DNA of 64,000 bases from Progne subis subis (Eukaryota > Chordata > Aves > Passeriformes > Hirundinidae), in the NCBI GenBank assembly GCA_022316685.1, contig JAKJHU010000053.1, positions 3,775,636 to 3,839,635 of the forward strand, read 5' to 3'. The notes under the pieces are model-generated. The model was not told where the DNA came from, made no database searches, and saw only the letters and a program-made list of their open reading frames with translations. The position numbers and the translations under genes were made by a program. Below, in pieces: positions 47,930 to 60,459 of the stretch; position 1 is the stretch's first letter; each line of letters opens with the position of its first letter.

Positions 47930-49480
47930 ATATACACCATATCCTAAATTCTGCCTTTGTTTATGTGATTTTCATATTTTGTATCAAAATATGTGTAACC
48001 CCCATGTCATTTTAATGACTGACAAGGAAACATGCTCCCAAAATTTAAATTTAAATGGTGTATCAGAGCACCCGTAGCCTGTTTGCCTGCTTGATGATTC
48101 ACATGTAGTAATAGCAGGATTCACATATAAAAATAACAATAGAAAACTAATCGTTTATATTAAAATTTTCTAACCTGATTTTCTGGGTAGCAGAACACAG
48201 AGGTTTGTGTTTATGTTGATTTTCCATTAAATAGCTTGGAGAAGCTTTGAGGGGTGTGCACCAGCCAGGCATTTGAGCAGCCCTAAACTGCATCTCTGGG
48301 GCTCTGCCATCAGTGAAGCACTAGTGCAAGTCCCCTTGATGTCACCACGAATTGAGTGCCTGGTGGAAGTTAAGCACATGCTGAAGAGTTTTGCTGCGGG
48401 AGATGAATGCAAGTGAGCTGGGAGGTGTCCTGTCTGTCTTAACCTGCAAAAATGAGTGCCTTGAATCAAACAGTGACATCTGGAAAGTGTTGTAGCATTG
48501 ATTTTCACAAAGACACCACGAAGAAATCTGTGAGAAACCAGCAGGGAGCTGCTCAAACCAACATGGTCCTCCACTGAAAATGAATTACAATAAGGAGGGG
48601 GATGCTGACTGGGAGGGAGGAAGAAATTTTTGGGAAGTGCTATTAAATAGGTCCACCATCTCCATGGCTGTCTCTTTCCTTAGATAACAACTGAGCTTTT
48701 AGGGAAGTTCCTGCCTTTGTTTCATGTGTTTTCTCCATTTGTCTGAGAGGACAGCGAGTACTTTGAGGTAGTGGCTGTTTCCTTGCCGTGTGTTTACAGT
48801 GCAATGATGCCCTCGTGTGATGCTGTGCTGCCAGGAGTGATGGTGTGAACCAAAGCATCTTCTAAAAAGCAGAACAATTAGAGATTGTGCTCTTCAGTGA
48901 CTCAAATCACCAAATGCTGCCTCTGCTTTGTTTCTTGCGAATGACTTGAAGGAGTTGCAAAAGCTTCTCTCCTCTGGCTCAGTGGTGCTGGCTTTCAGAG
49001 CTCTTCTAAGATGAAAAATCACAATCGTTTTAAGCAACAGGTTCACGGGAGGCACCACCTTACTTACAGAAGCATTCCTGAGAAACAAAGTTATTAATAT
49101 TTCATTCTCATATTGTATGCTCTTGGAACTGCAGAACAGTAAGGAACTGCTGACGAATCAATCAGATTTGTCTTCTGAAGAATCTCACAAAAGCTGGATT
49201 TTTTTGTAGCATTATCTTTCAGTAGGTAGGTTGAGCAGGGCTGTATTTTGAATTCAGACAGGCAAAACTCTTGTAAGTTTGTGGCAGTTTTCTCCAAAAA
49301 GCTTTTTCTTGCTCTATTTTCTTTAAAACTTTTAGCTTACTTTTTTTCAGGCAGCAAAATACTTTACCCACATTGCTACAGCCGTTCCTTGTGGAATTTG
49401 CCACTCTTATCTTTTGAAGCATCCTTCAGGTTATATCATAGCAGTAAGAAAGTTGTTCCTAGGATTTCCAGCCACAATTC

Positions 49481-49530
49481 TTTTTTTTTTTTTCTTTTTT
49501 TTAATTTTTTTTTTTTATTTTATTTTTTTT
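49481..49530. repeat. T-rich low-complexity tract
   Basis: About 50 bases, nearly all T with sparse A and one C. A simple-sequence tract without a recognised parent element. Confidence 0.93.
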
Positions 49531-49870
49531 ATTCTTATGTGGAGTCTTTATTGTGCACTTGGCTGAGCCAAGGATCTGGGTTCACACTCATGGTATTTAT
49601 GTCTCTGCACTGGGAGGTCACCCTGTAATGCCAAGGTGTGTGACTTTATCAAAAGAGAGGGTATTTGATGGGATCTCTGTTTCTAAGTGCCAGGTTTAAA
49701 GCTTTGTGGGTCCAAGACTGGATTTCCAAAGTATTGCTGTGGAGGAAGGAAACAGTCCTACTAAAGCAGACAGAGAGTCATGTATTGAATAGCAGAAACC
49801 ACAGAAAGATTATGTTTTATTAGTTGACATATTGTGCATAGAAAAAGTAGGAAGTTTTTGAGCACAGAGA

Positions 49871-49900
49871 CTTTTTTTTTTTTTTTTTTCCCACCCCCCC
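49871..49900. repeat. Polypyrimidine tract T18-C-rich
   Basis: C, then T18 (49872-49889), then a C-rich run broken by one A (49890-49900). An all-pyrimidine mirror-type tract. Confidence 0.93.
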
Positions 49901-52687
49901 TAAACCACATGGTTGTAACATCACTAAGCATCATTTTACAGCAGGGGTGAAATTTGTTTTGTATCGTTCAGTTGCAAAAAAATCAGAGCGATGTTTTCTG
50001 CAAAATTTTACAGCCCTGGGCTGCTTTTAAAGAGTGTAAACAGAAATATCAGATCTTGTTCTCCTGAATCCATTGCATATTTAGCTGAGTTTCGAAAAGC
50101 AGCTGGTAGGAGCATCAGTTCCATGGTGTGGCAGGATTAAGGTGGTTATTGAGAGAAGAAGGCACCTCGGTGGGAAGTGCTGGTGTGCCTGGGACAGAGG
50201 TTTGAGCAGGCTGGTTCCCTCCTCAGCAGCAAGCCCTGACATGTGGTCTGATGTCCAATGCTGTCACTCTTGTGCCTGCTAATTGCACTCAACAGGTTCC
50301 TAACTGCTGCCTGACAGTGCCCAAAACGTGTCTGGCACCAATGGGATCGCCACAACGATGTTTTCTTGTGCTAAAAGCCCTGTAAGGCTTTCAGAGAGCG
50401 AAAAATAGAGTGGTGTCATGTCCATACTCCATCTTCAGTACCTTCAGATCCTCACTTGAAAATTTCATAACTGACAAACGATGCTGCCAACATTTCAGCA
50501 AATACGGTGTGTGGTTCTTAGAAGGGCTTTTATCATTTTAAAGCCGTGATGTTTCTCTCGGTTTTTCGCCTCTTTCACAAAGCAGATGCTTTATGTTTAT
50601 AGGTTCAGTTTCTGTATTTCAGCTGATGAAAATGTATTTTGTTTCTTTCTGTCTGAGTGCAAGAATTGCCTGCCAGTGTGCCAGTGCCACTAATCACCCG
50701 GCTAACGGCACAGCCGAGCACTCCCAGTGCTTCTGTGTTTGCAGGTACATTTTCCACACTGACAGATGGGCCAGACTATTTCAACTTGGAGCAAACTGTG
50801 AGTGCTCAAACCTACCCCAGGTGCTAAGGTTACCCACGGGACCACCAGGCAGCTGGGGTGTAAATGCTTTAGCTCTTTTTGAGGTTGCAAAAAGGCAAAG
50901 GGAGCTGTAGATTAAATAATTTCTCCTTCAAGCTTCAGTGATTTTCCTCTTCTGGACCTACTTGAGAGCCAAGTTTTGCTCTGCCAGTAGCCGATGCCAC
51001 TTTTAATTTTACTTAGGGAAACACTGAAAAAAGCAGAGGATCAGCCTGATGCTAACCTTTGTATGGACAGGGCCTGTTCTGTGGCTGAAAATGGCTGAGA
51101 AATGATGAAAGCTGTGTACACTGAAATGTTCACTGTGTATAAATGGTTTAAATTGCTGCCCTTAAAGATCAAAGACTTAAAGAAGTACAATTTACTTCAT
51201 TTTTGGTGTAGATATCATCCATTGCAGACATAAAATGCTGGTTTGTCCTAATATGTGTCTTGATCAAATTGCTGGGAGTAATAACCATTTCACAGATGAC
51301 ACTTCAATTGGGGGACAATTATATTTAATGGTGTGTGCCTTTCCACTGGTGATGATCCACCTAACAGAAGGAGTGATGTGCTGCACAGTGTGCTGAAGTA
51401 GGGAGTAGCACAGAGGGGGTCACCCTGCTCAGCCAGCATCATCTGGCTGTTGCTAAATTGGGAAATAACTGCAGGTGGCTAAAAAGAGATGGATTTGTTG
51501 ACTTTGAGGAGCCCCAGATCTGCCATATGCAAAGCAAGGCACACCAATAATCAGGGATATCTGGAGGACCCTCGCTCTAAGTCAACACAGAAGGTCCTAC
51601 CTAAATATGTGTGAGCAAATTGTCAGGATTTTAAAACTCTGATGTTTTTTTGTTAAAAACAAAACAACCACCACAGGGTATTTTAATTGCTTTTTTTCAG
51701 CTTCTGATTCTCCTGCGCCTTCATCAGAAGGCAATTTTATTATCTGCCCTTTACATGGAGAACACTGAGAGGAGGGGTGTCTTATTCAAAAACCCTGCTT
51801 TTGGCAGAACCAAGGGTTCCAGCCAGCTCTGCTTCTCAGGCTTACAGAAATGCCCTACCCACAAGGTTATGCTGGCTTCTTACACAGGTATATTATGCAC
51901 AGTTAATACCCATGAAATTAGCACCTGAATTTTCCACAGTCTCTTTATCATGCTGAGACACGTTTTTTTCAGCTTCCTGCTTTAGAAAACACACTTTATT
52001 TTGGCTTCTTTCATAGTTTCTATTAGAGGTAGTCATGGTTTGATATTAATGTTTGCAGTGCTTTTGACACAGTCTAAAGCATGAATATCTGAAACCAGCT
52101 CTGCTTTGTACATTTTGTCAGCAGTTTAATGTCATTTCTCTTGCTGAGCAAGTGAATTTGTTCAGAATACAAAACTACTGTAATTTAAGGAAAAAAAACC
52201 AAAAAAAACCAACCCTGCCTCCAGTGCAGCAACTTGCAGATGTGAAATATCACGGAAGTCAAAGAAGGCAGGATTAGTGGGGTGGGCGTGGTCCATTCAT
52301 TGATTAGTACATTTTTTGCTAATTTAGCCTACTTTTGCTAAGCTCAACACTTTAAACAAAATTGTTCAAACCTATCACATTTATCAGATATTGTTTGATT
52401 ATTGTTACTTTGGTTGTTGAGTTGTTTGGGTTTTTGTTAGTTTTTTTTTTCCTGGTCAGGCTCAGAATGTCCTTCAATGATTAAATGCCATATCTGAATA
52501 ACAAATTAACCATGTTATCTACATAGTGAACTCAGAATTCATCAAAACAAACGATGAGGACTGTTACTTGTCATCTGAAATTGTGTAATCACAGCTCTGC
52601 TGCCTTGTGTTTTGATTAAGTGGAAGATGATTACAGAGATCTGTCTCGTGAAGATGCAAGAGCACCCAGGGCAGATTTAATTCCATT

Positions 52688-52711
52688 CCATATAATATTC
52701 CATATAATATA
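52688..52711. repeat. Short tandem duplication, 12-bp unit x2
   Basis: CCATATAATATT occurs twice in direct succession, the second copy with one final-base change. Likely a local slippage duplication. Confidence 0.8.
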
Positions 52712-53388
52712 ATAGAGGTTTTTGAGCACAATTTTAACTTCCCACTCAGGCCAGTGAAAATGCTTAAAACTCTGCATGTGTCTGAGGCTGTGCACCCATC
52801 TGTGTCTTCATTTTTCTTTTCCAAATGGAGAAATGGACGATGGAGCAGAATATAGACAGGAGGGAACATGCAAATTTTACCATAGAATAAAGCACAGAGT
52901 TATGATATTTAGTCAAGACAGTATCTCAGGGCCACAAATTGGTTTCTTCAAGTTGTAGTATCCAGAGCTGGAGTGAAGAACCAGGGCTGGCATTTTCCAG
53001 TTTGGTTTATATAGCATGGACTGCTGTTTTGAATTAACCTTTGAAGCAGTCAGAGATTAGAATTGGAGCAGTTTGCTGTCCACAATGAGGTCACTCAGAG
53101 GTCCCTACTTCTCTACAGCCGTTATGACATCGAGGACTTTTTCTTCAAACGAGCTGGAAGTGTCAGCTGAGAAACTGAGAAATGAAGTTCAAGTCTATTA
53201 TCTGTATTATTTCCCTGAAAGCACATGCTCACCCTCTACAATACTTCTCAGTAAGATAAAAACAGTGTAGAAATTCCATTCTAAAAGTTCATTTTATTTA
53301 AGGTAAGTTTAGAAACATGAAGCACAGCACCTGAACTACTCCATAAAGAAATTGCAGAAATGTGGCACTAGTTTTGTTATCAGTTGGC

Positions 53389-53508
53389 TTTTTTTTTTTT
53401 TTTTTTGGTGTGTGTTTTTTTTGTTTGTTTTTTTTGTTTGTTTGTTTTTGTTTTTTTGTTGTTGTTGTTTTTGTTTTTTTGGTTTTTTGTTTTTTGGTTT
53501 GTTTTTTG
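53389..53508 (+). repeat. T/G-rich low-complexity tract, about 120 bp
   Basis: Begins with T18, then irregular GTTT, TTG and TTTGG units with almost no A or C until 53508. Long open frames across it encode only Phe/Leu/Val/Cys-rich low-complexity sequence and are artefacts of composition. G runs are too short for stable quadruplexes. Confidence 0.93.
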
Positions 53509-53880
53509 TAAATATGCTGAATTCCCAGGTCCAGTTGTGATAACGAATCAGGTGACAGGTGAGAATTACAAAAGCTGTTCTTAGGGCCAGCTGCTGCTTT
53601 AGGCTGGTATAGATTCAGAGTAACTTCACCACAGTCAATGAGTCAGTGCAAATTGACAAGAGCCAGATTGAAAGTACAGTTTAGTCTTAGTGCCAGAGGA
53701 AAAAAGAGAAGGAAACAGAGGATATAGAGTGTATGCCAATGATATATTGTAGGACACATCTCCTAGAGAGCATCAAAAGGAGAGCACTGAGACAGCTTTA
53801 AATGTAGAGCAGTGTTGATGATCGAGCCATGGGCATTTTCTCAGGCAAGGAAGCTTTTTACCCTCTGTGGCTTTTGATGT

Positions 53881-53925
53881 TCTCTTTTCACAAAATCATG
53901 TTCCTTATGATTTTGTGAAAAGAGA
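53881..53925. other. Perfect 19-bp inverted repeat, 7-nt loop
   Basis: The arms at 53881-53899 and 53907-53925 are exact reverse complements with no mismatch, around a GTTCCTT loop. The next flanking bases do not pair, so the symmetry ends sharply. A transcript of either strand would fold into a compact hairpin. It is shorter than a standard microRNA precursor. Confidence 0.95.
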
Positions 53926-55744
53926 CAAATTGTTACAGTGCATCAGACTAGGTACATAATGGAAAATTTTACTTGCACAAAAGGCTCATATAATTCACTT
54001 ATGGCTGAGGTACTTGTAAGTTATTGGGCTTTCAGATGTAAGGAATAACCCTCATAAGTCATTGCTGCTATTGTGACCCATCCTCTTTTACTTTACACAC
54101 AGATTTTCTTCCTTTCCCTTCTTTCCAGCTGAAGCATATTACAATTATTTGATTAGATCTGTTACATGCTGCTCCATGGAGCAAAATGATGAGACTGTCC
54201 TCCCAAGTGAAGTTCTGTTTTCAAGAATGCCAATTTCATCCTGAGGTTATGTGTGCTATTCTCAGTTTAAATGAGACCCAAGAATCATCTCTTCCCAGAA
54301 TTTTGGTAGTCAGCATGTGACTGCTCCAGAAAGGTCTTGCAAGATCAACTCTAATTTTTCACATACCAGCACTTTCAGGCTGTAGCTGAACTAGAAAGGT
54401 GAGAGACTTTGTGCCTTTTCCAGCCTGGCTGTTGTGAGGAAGCCAAGTCTGTGCCTTTGGGAAGTTCACCCAAATTAAGCCTGCCAGTGGGACAGTGACA
54501 GGAGCTCTCCTTGGCCCCTCCCTGGACTTCACTGGTGCATTTTGACTCTCCCTCCAAACCTGCAGTAGAACACTCCAAGGAGTTAAGCCTGTTGTGACAA
54601 GAATTAGTAATTCTTCACTGATGAACCCATTGTACAGCTTTTCCAAGTCTGGCTGGGCAATCAGATTGTACCACCTGGTTTGTGAGGTCTCTGATGTCCT
54701 AAGTGTCAGCACACACCCAAGGCTGCTACACACAGACATGGAGCTTTTCCCCCTCAAGCATCTTTGGCTTGATTTCATTAGCAAGAGGCACTACTTAGAA
54801 ATGTGCCCCTTTCTTCATAAAGTTTATTAGGTATTAAATTGTTTTATTGGGTATAAAACTGGTTTAGAGCATTACGTCCCAGGCTACTGTAGCTATAAAG
54901 ATTTCACTGGCAATTCATGAGATTCATGGAAAATTAGAGACAGCAAAGACTTGCTAGGTAAGTCAAAAAAAGGAAAACCCACCCACACTGTATGTACTGC
55001 CTGAGGAGATGACTGCTAATGAGATAAGTGTGATGTACAGATCTGTTATAAAAAATTACATAAGCTGGAAAGATAGCAGGCTCTTCAGTAGATCTCCTCT
55101 GGGGTGTTTTCAGGAGCACATTTACTTGTTCAACTTGGAGATAAAAGGAGCTGTTCAACTCCAGAGAAGCACTGCAGTGAGAAGGAACGACAGCCTAAGC
55201 AGGTTGAGGTATTGGCGGCGAATTGTTAACAAGCCAAAAACCTACAAGGCACTTAACCAGGCATTTAATTTTAACTGTGTGAGTGATCCTGCTCTAGTCA
55301 ATGGAATAACACAGAGCTGTGCAGTTAGGCAAGCAGTCAAGTGCTTGGCTGGATCTGGAACTACAGGCGATTGCAAATTGCTTTCCTGCCCTCAGTAAGG
55401 CCATTCTGCAGCAGCAGCCAAGGCAGGAAGGGATTTCCTAATGATCTCAAGGGATGTAAAAAATTTCTCTCTGCACGTTTTCCTTATGTTGGCAGGCAAA
55501 AGCAAAATGCAATCTAATGGTTAAAAATGGAAAGCAGTTTGGAAGTAAGGTCCAGGTTGAGATAATCCACACAGGGATCCTGGGAATCAGCCTTGGGACT
55601 GCCCTGCAGAGACACCTGGGAGTCCCTGGGACCCCTGTGCAGTCACCCTGACAGGCTGGGAGGTGACTTTGCTCTGCTGGTTAGAGAGGGCGGATTTGGG
55701 AGCACCTCACTTCACCTGCCCTCTTCCCAGTAACTGCTGCTAGC

Positions 55745-55758
55745 TTTTTTTTTTTTTT
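55745..55758. repeat. Poly(T) tract, 14 nt
   Basis: T14 in unique sequence of the large intron. Confidence 0.9.
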
Positions 55759-58478
55759 ACTTTTGTTTTAACCTAACATCATACACCGACTGTCCCAAGG
55801 GCCAGCTTCAAAATAAAGTTTCCACTTTCTGCTTGAGAAAGACATTTACAGAACATGTGCTTCTGAGGTGTTGTCACACAGTATGGTTAGTCCTGTTCAG
55901 TCACAGATGTTACCTGCTGCCTACTCTTGAGTTTGTTAATATAAAACCACGACTGTACAGCTCACAAGTGCAGGAAGTGTGCTCTGCTTGATAACTTTTG
56001 GGTTGCTGCACATCCTTAGCCACGACAAGCAGAGGAAGGTGTTGTTCTTTTGTGTCTTGGATTACCAGAAACTGATGCACATTATTTTCCAGCTCATGAA
56101 GGAGTTGTTAATCCCCACCTGTATCTCTTGCCCTCTTACTACAGTAATTGTAATGTGAGAAATTTCAGGAAAGAAATATTGTTTGAAGAAATTCAAATTC
56201 TATATCAAAGGAACATTAGGCTGAATTTAGCCCAGTCTAGGAAGCTTGCCTGCTTAATTTTTAAGACAGAAAACTTTTATATAATTTATAAACATTGGAG
56301 AAGTAAAGTTTGCCGGTTGGTGGACTTTCATTTGAGCTGTGGTATTTTCTTCCTCCCTAATACTCTGTGAATTTGATGTACAAGTTTAAATTCCCCAACT
56401 TCCATCAGGCTTCTTTAATTAAACTGGCTAACAAAGGGCCAAGATCTTGACCCAGCAGCTTACACAAAGAGCCCCATCATTTCTGCTTTGAGTTTCTTGG
56501 TAGGTTTTACAAGATGCCTACTCTGACTGTAAAACCCCTCAAAGTAGTAGAGGAATTTGCCACAGTGGGTCAGCAAGGCTGTTCAATGTTTAATTATCTT
56601 TGTTGTTTAAAAAGCTCTAATTCATTGTGACGTCTGAACTTCTCCAGCATGATCTACCAATTATTAGATTTCATTGTGTCTTCTTCTGCTACCTTAAAGA
56701 GCTACAAACAGAATTTTCTTTCCATGCAGCTGCTTATTAATCTATCTCTTGGACTTCTCACAGAAAATAGATTGGGCTTTTTGCATCTCACTCTATTGCA
56801 CGTTTTTGAGGTTGAAAAACACACTTCTGCTAGGAGGAGCACTAGTGAAATACACTTAATTTGTCAGAGGAAGACAAGGACTTTTTCTTGGTCTGTTTGC
56901 ACAAGTTAGGGCAAGTTTGAGCCCTTTGACGAGTGCAGACATGGGACAGGTTTACCTGCAGAGCTTTCTGGAGCTGCCTGGCTGGCCCTTTGGATGCTCC
57001 AGGAGCAGCTCTGGGGACCCTGGAAACTCATGGAAAGGCTGAGTATTCCCTGGGGCCTCGGCCTGGGCTCCTGTCAGAGCACCAAGGGGGATTTCTCTTC
57101 AAAATAAGAAAGGTGAGAAAGTCTGGGTTGAATACTAATTTTGAAATCCTGAGCAGAACTGATGTTTTCTAGGCTGAAATCCTGCAGAGATGTGCTAATG
57201 TGTAACAGCTCTCTGCCTGTTCCATGCAGAGCCCAGAGACTCACCACAGCTGGCTGTGTTAGGGTAATATTTTGGCTAAAGATTTCCAAAAAATTGGGAA
57301 ACCTGAGTTAATTTTTTCTGCCTCTGCTGTAGGTTCAGATTTGACTTTCAATAAGACATTCTATTTTTGTATATTCGTTTTATTTTCTATGGCAGATGGG
57401 AGGAAATATTTCTTTCTGTCCATGTCCATCTTTCAGAGGATGAAATGTTCCTGGTATTTCAAAATGCATCTGGATGTAATTGAGGCTTCCATAACTGCTG
57501 CCACATTAACAGCCACAGTATTCCTCTTTTAAAAAAACTGAAATTTACCCTTTAACAGGTCCATGCCAACATAAATTATAGCTGGACATTTTGTCTCCAG
57601 CAAAGCTACCGGAAATATTGTCTCCTCTTCATTCTGAAACAGAGATTAACATTTGCTTAAACCTCAGCTGCTCGCTCAGCCTTCCCAAGTCTGTCAAAAT
57701 GATGCAATGTCTTATTATTTGTTTAAACTGGACTGTATCATCTTGAATTATAATTCACCCAATTTTTGAGCATTTGCACAACCTGCTCAAGCAGCAGGGA
57801 TGGGGGAATATGGAAGGCAGGGGGAGTGAACCAGGACTGGCACAAACACCTCTGGGATCAGGTCTTTACTTGGCCCAGTCAAAAGAAATCAACCAACCTC
57901 CAGCTAGGCTGAGCAAAGGGACACGAGTGGCCACAAAGCCCTCTCTTCCTCTGTGCTACAGGCTACTGGAATTATTCCTTTAAACACAGCATCCTTCATG
58001 TAAAAATGGAATTGCTCAGCATAGTTCAGTCATAGGGCAGAAGCTGTTACCTGAGCTGGTTGGCAGCAGGTGACAGAGAAAGGGGAAATGGGGAAAGGAA
58101 ATCCTTGTTGCCATCACCTGACGGAGCAGATAAGGCTGGGATCCCTCTGAAAACACAAGTGGTAGAAGCAGCAGAGCATGTAAACGTTGACACAGGGCAG
58201 GATTTTGATAGAGTGGACACTGTAGTTAGAGCTAGGGAAGAAATCCCTGGGGGCCTTGACTGTGGTTATTGCTTTTGTCTTATTTTATCTCTGTAGAGGT
58301 ATTAGCTGCTTGTGACAGCCTGACTCTGAGAGAAGATGGAAAGAGATTATTTAGAGACAAGAGGACAGACAAGTGGCTTGTATTCCGTGTTACTCACAGC
58401 AAACATGCTCCAGGGCAAAATTAAATGAACTTTCAAGTCCGGAGAAGCACCTTCATAAAAATGATGTAAAGCTATATA

Positions 58479-58493
58479 TTTTTTTTTTTTTTT
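58479..58493. repeat. Poly(T) tract, 15 nt
   Basis: T15 about 110 bases before the large G/T-rich tract. Confidence 0.9.
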
Positions 58494-58600
58494 GATTTTC
58501 CTATAGATGATAGGCAAAGCAATGCAGCCCCTGTAATTTTTTTGTTAGTTGGGTTATTTTTTAGCTTCCGTTCCATAAAATATTTTTTTTTTATTTGAGG

Positions 58601-58754
58601 TTTCTTTTGTGTTTTTGGTTTTTTTTGGGGGTTGTTTTTGGGGTTTTTTGGGGGGTGTTTTTGGTGGGGTTTTTTTGTGTTGTTTGTTTTGTTGTGGTTT
58701 GTTTGTTTGTTTGTTTGGGGGTTTTTTGGTTTTGTTTTTTGTTGTTGTTGTTTT
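58601..58754 (+). repeat. G/T-rich low-complexity tract with G-quadruplex potential
   Basis: About 150 bases of G and T only. G runs at 58627-58631, 58640-58643, 58650-58655 and 58666-58669 are separated by 8, 6 and 10 bases. That makes a four-tract quadruplex possible if loops up to about 10 bases are allowed. A GTTT tandem repeat follows near 58698-58716. Confidence 0.88.
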
Positions 58755-60436
58755 GACAGAATTGTATTTAGGTTGAATAGGAAAGACTCTTGATTATTTC
58801 TTTGGCAGGCCAGAATGTTTACAACAAAGGCTCCACAAATAAATAGTTGGATGAAACCTGGAGCTCAGTAAATGAAGAGCACTTGTGACCCAGCAGGGAT
58901 AAAACACATCAGCCATGTGATGAAAGAATTACTTAACCCTGTGGCACTGTCTCTCTCAGTTCTTGAAAATTCAGACTTTAATGAAGCAAAGTAGCATTTA
59001 ATGATTACTGCCATTCTACAGAAACAGAAAATTATTGGAGTAACAGAGGAATTGGTTTTATTTCTTTATTTTAGCCAAGCTGAGGTTGAAGTGTATACTC
59101 TGGAGTAGAAGTACAGGCATTGTCTGGGAACATAAAGTGCTGTGGGTCACTGTGTAAGCTCTGTATTTATTCTAATGCAGGATTTTTCTGGTCACATCTG
59201 ACATGCTTTTGAGGTAAGTTTTGTGCTGATACAAGTGAAGAATGGTGATGAATGACTTAATTAGGGAAGCTATAAAAAGCCAAAAGGTAAATGTTAATGC
59301 CTTCTTTGTAATCAGCTAATGATCTTTTTGTCTATAATGGGACATTAATTTGCCAAATAATTTATCTGAGAAAGAACAGAGATTTGGCAGGGAAGTATAT
59401 CTAAATGTGTTGAGAAAGGAGAAGCCATTATATAACATCCTCAAAAAGGTTATTTTCAGATGTTGTTGAAACAAAATATTTTGCTGGATCTGAAATGAAC
59501 TCTCATTCCATACTTTAAGTTGTCAAACACCTTGAAATGTCAAGCACAATTTTGGTTCACTTTGAAACCATATCTGTATCTCTATATATTTAACTTCTAG
59601 AAATCTCTTGCAAACAAAGAACATCCCTTATTTGCTCAGCACTTTTATAATATGGGACACTATCTTCCCAATAAGCTGAAGCTAATATTTGCTGAGTTCA
59701 ATTGTGAGGACACTTTTAGCTCTTGGGAAAAAGACTGCCAAATGTGTGTGTGTTTTCCCATCCTTATGGTAGATGGAATATGGCCTAGGTAACTTAAAGA
59801 ATAAAAACTTGCCTAACAAAGTCATTTATATGTCACCATTGATAAACTTCTGTTGGTTTCACTATACAATACAACACAACAAACAACGAAAAAGAAAACC
59901 TACCAAACACTTTGTCAACCAAAGCAAACCCTAATCTAAATCTTTGTAAGTGGGAGTGACTGGTCTTGAAGAAATAGAATTAAAAGAACCAGTAAAAGGC
60001 TGTCTGGTGATACATCTCTCTTCAAATTTCCCTGGAGAGGCAACAAATCTACAAATGTGACAGCCTACTTTGCAGTCCTGGAATTTGGAGATTCTTTAGG
60101 GAGCTGTCTATCAAAATCACAAACAGCCTTTTTCTTTTGTGTTTTACCCAAATTGCATCCCCTTACCAGCTCTTTAGGTGATGTAGAAAATAGCTTAGTT
60201 TGTCACTCATTTCACAGCCTATGATTAATGTTAGTATCTGGCCATTAATAGCAGCAATAAAGCATTTAAGCAGAGTGACTCACTAGGACATAATGGCACT
60301 TTCTTTCCTAAAAGTTCCTTTTCTCTGCCATTTTGTGTTTTCTCTGAGGTATCCAGAAACTCTTCCAGACACCTGCTCTCTGATAGTCAGAAAAGTAAAG
60401 TCAAAGCATGTTGTAACAGACTTATCAGAGGGATTA

Positions 60437-60459
60437 TTTTTTTTTATTATTTTTTTTTT
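60437..60459. repeat. T-rich tract
   Basis: T9, ATTA, then T9, followed by C. A simple-sequence run in the large intron. Confidence 0.9.

Noticed and set aside
54359..54784. 141-codon open frame on the minus strand
   Set aside because: No recognisable domain, signal or splice context. The composition is like the surrounding intron, so I judged it a chance frame.
55009..55398. 129-codon open frame on the plus strand
   Set aside because: No family recognised, and no promoter, splice or poly-A signal that decides for it. Long chance frames are expected in 64 kb.
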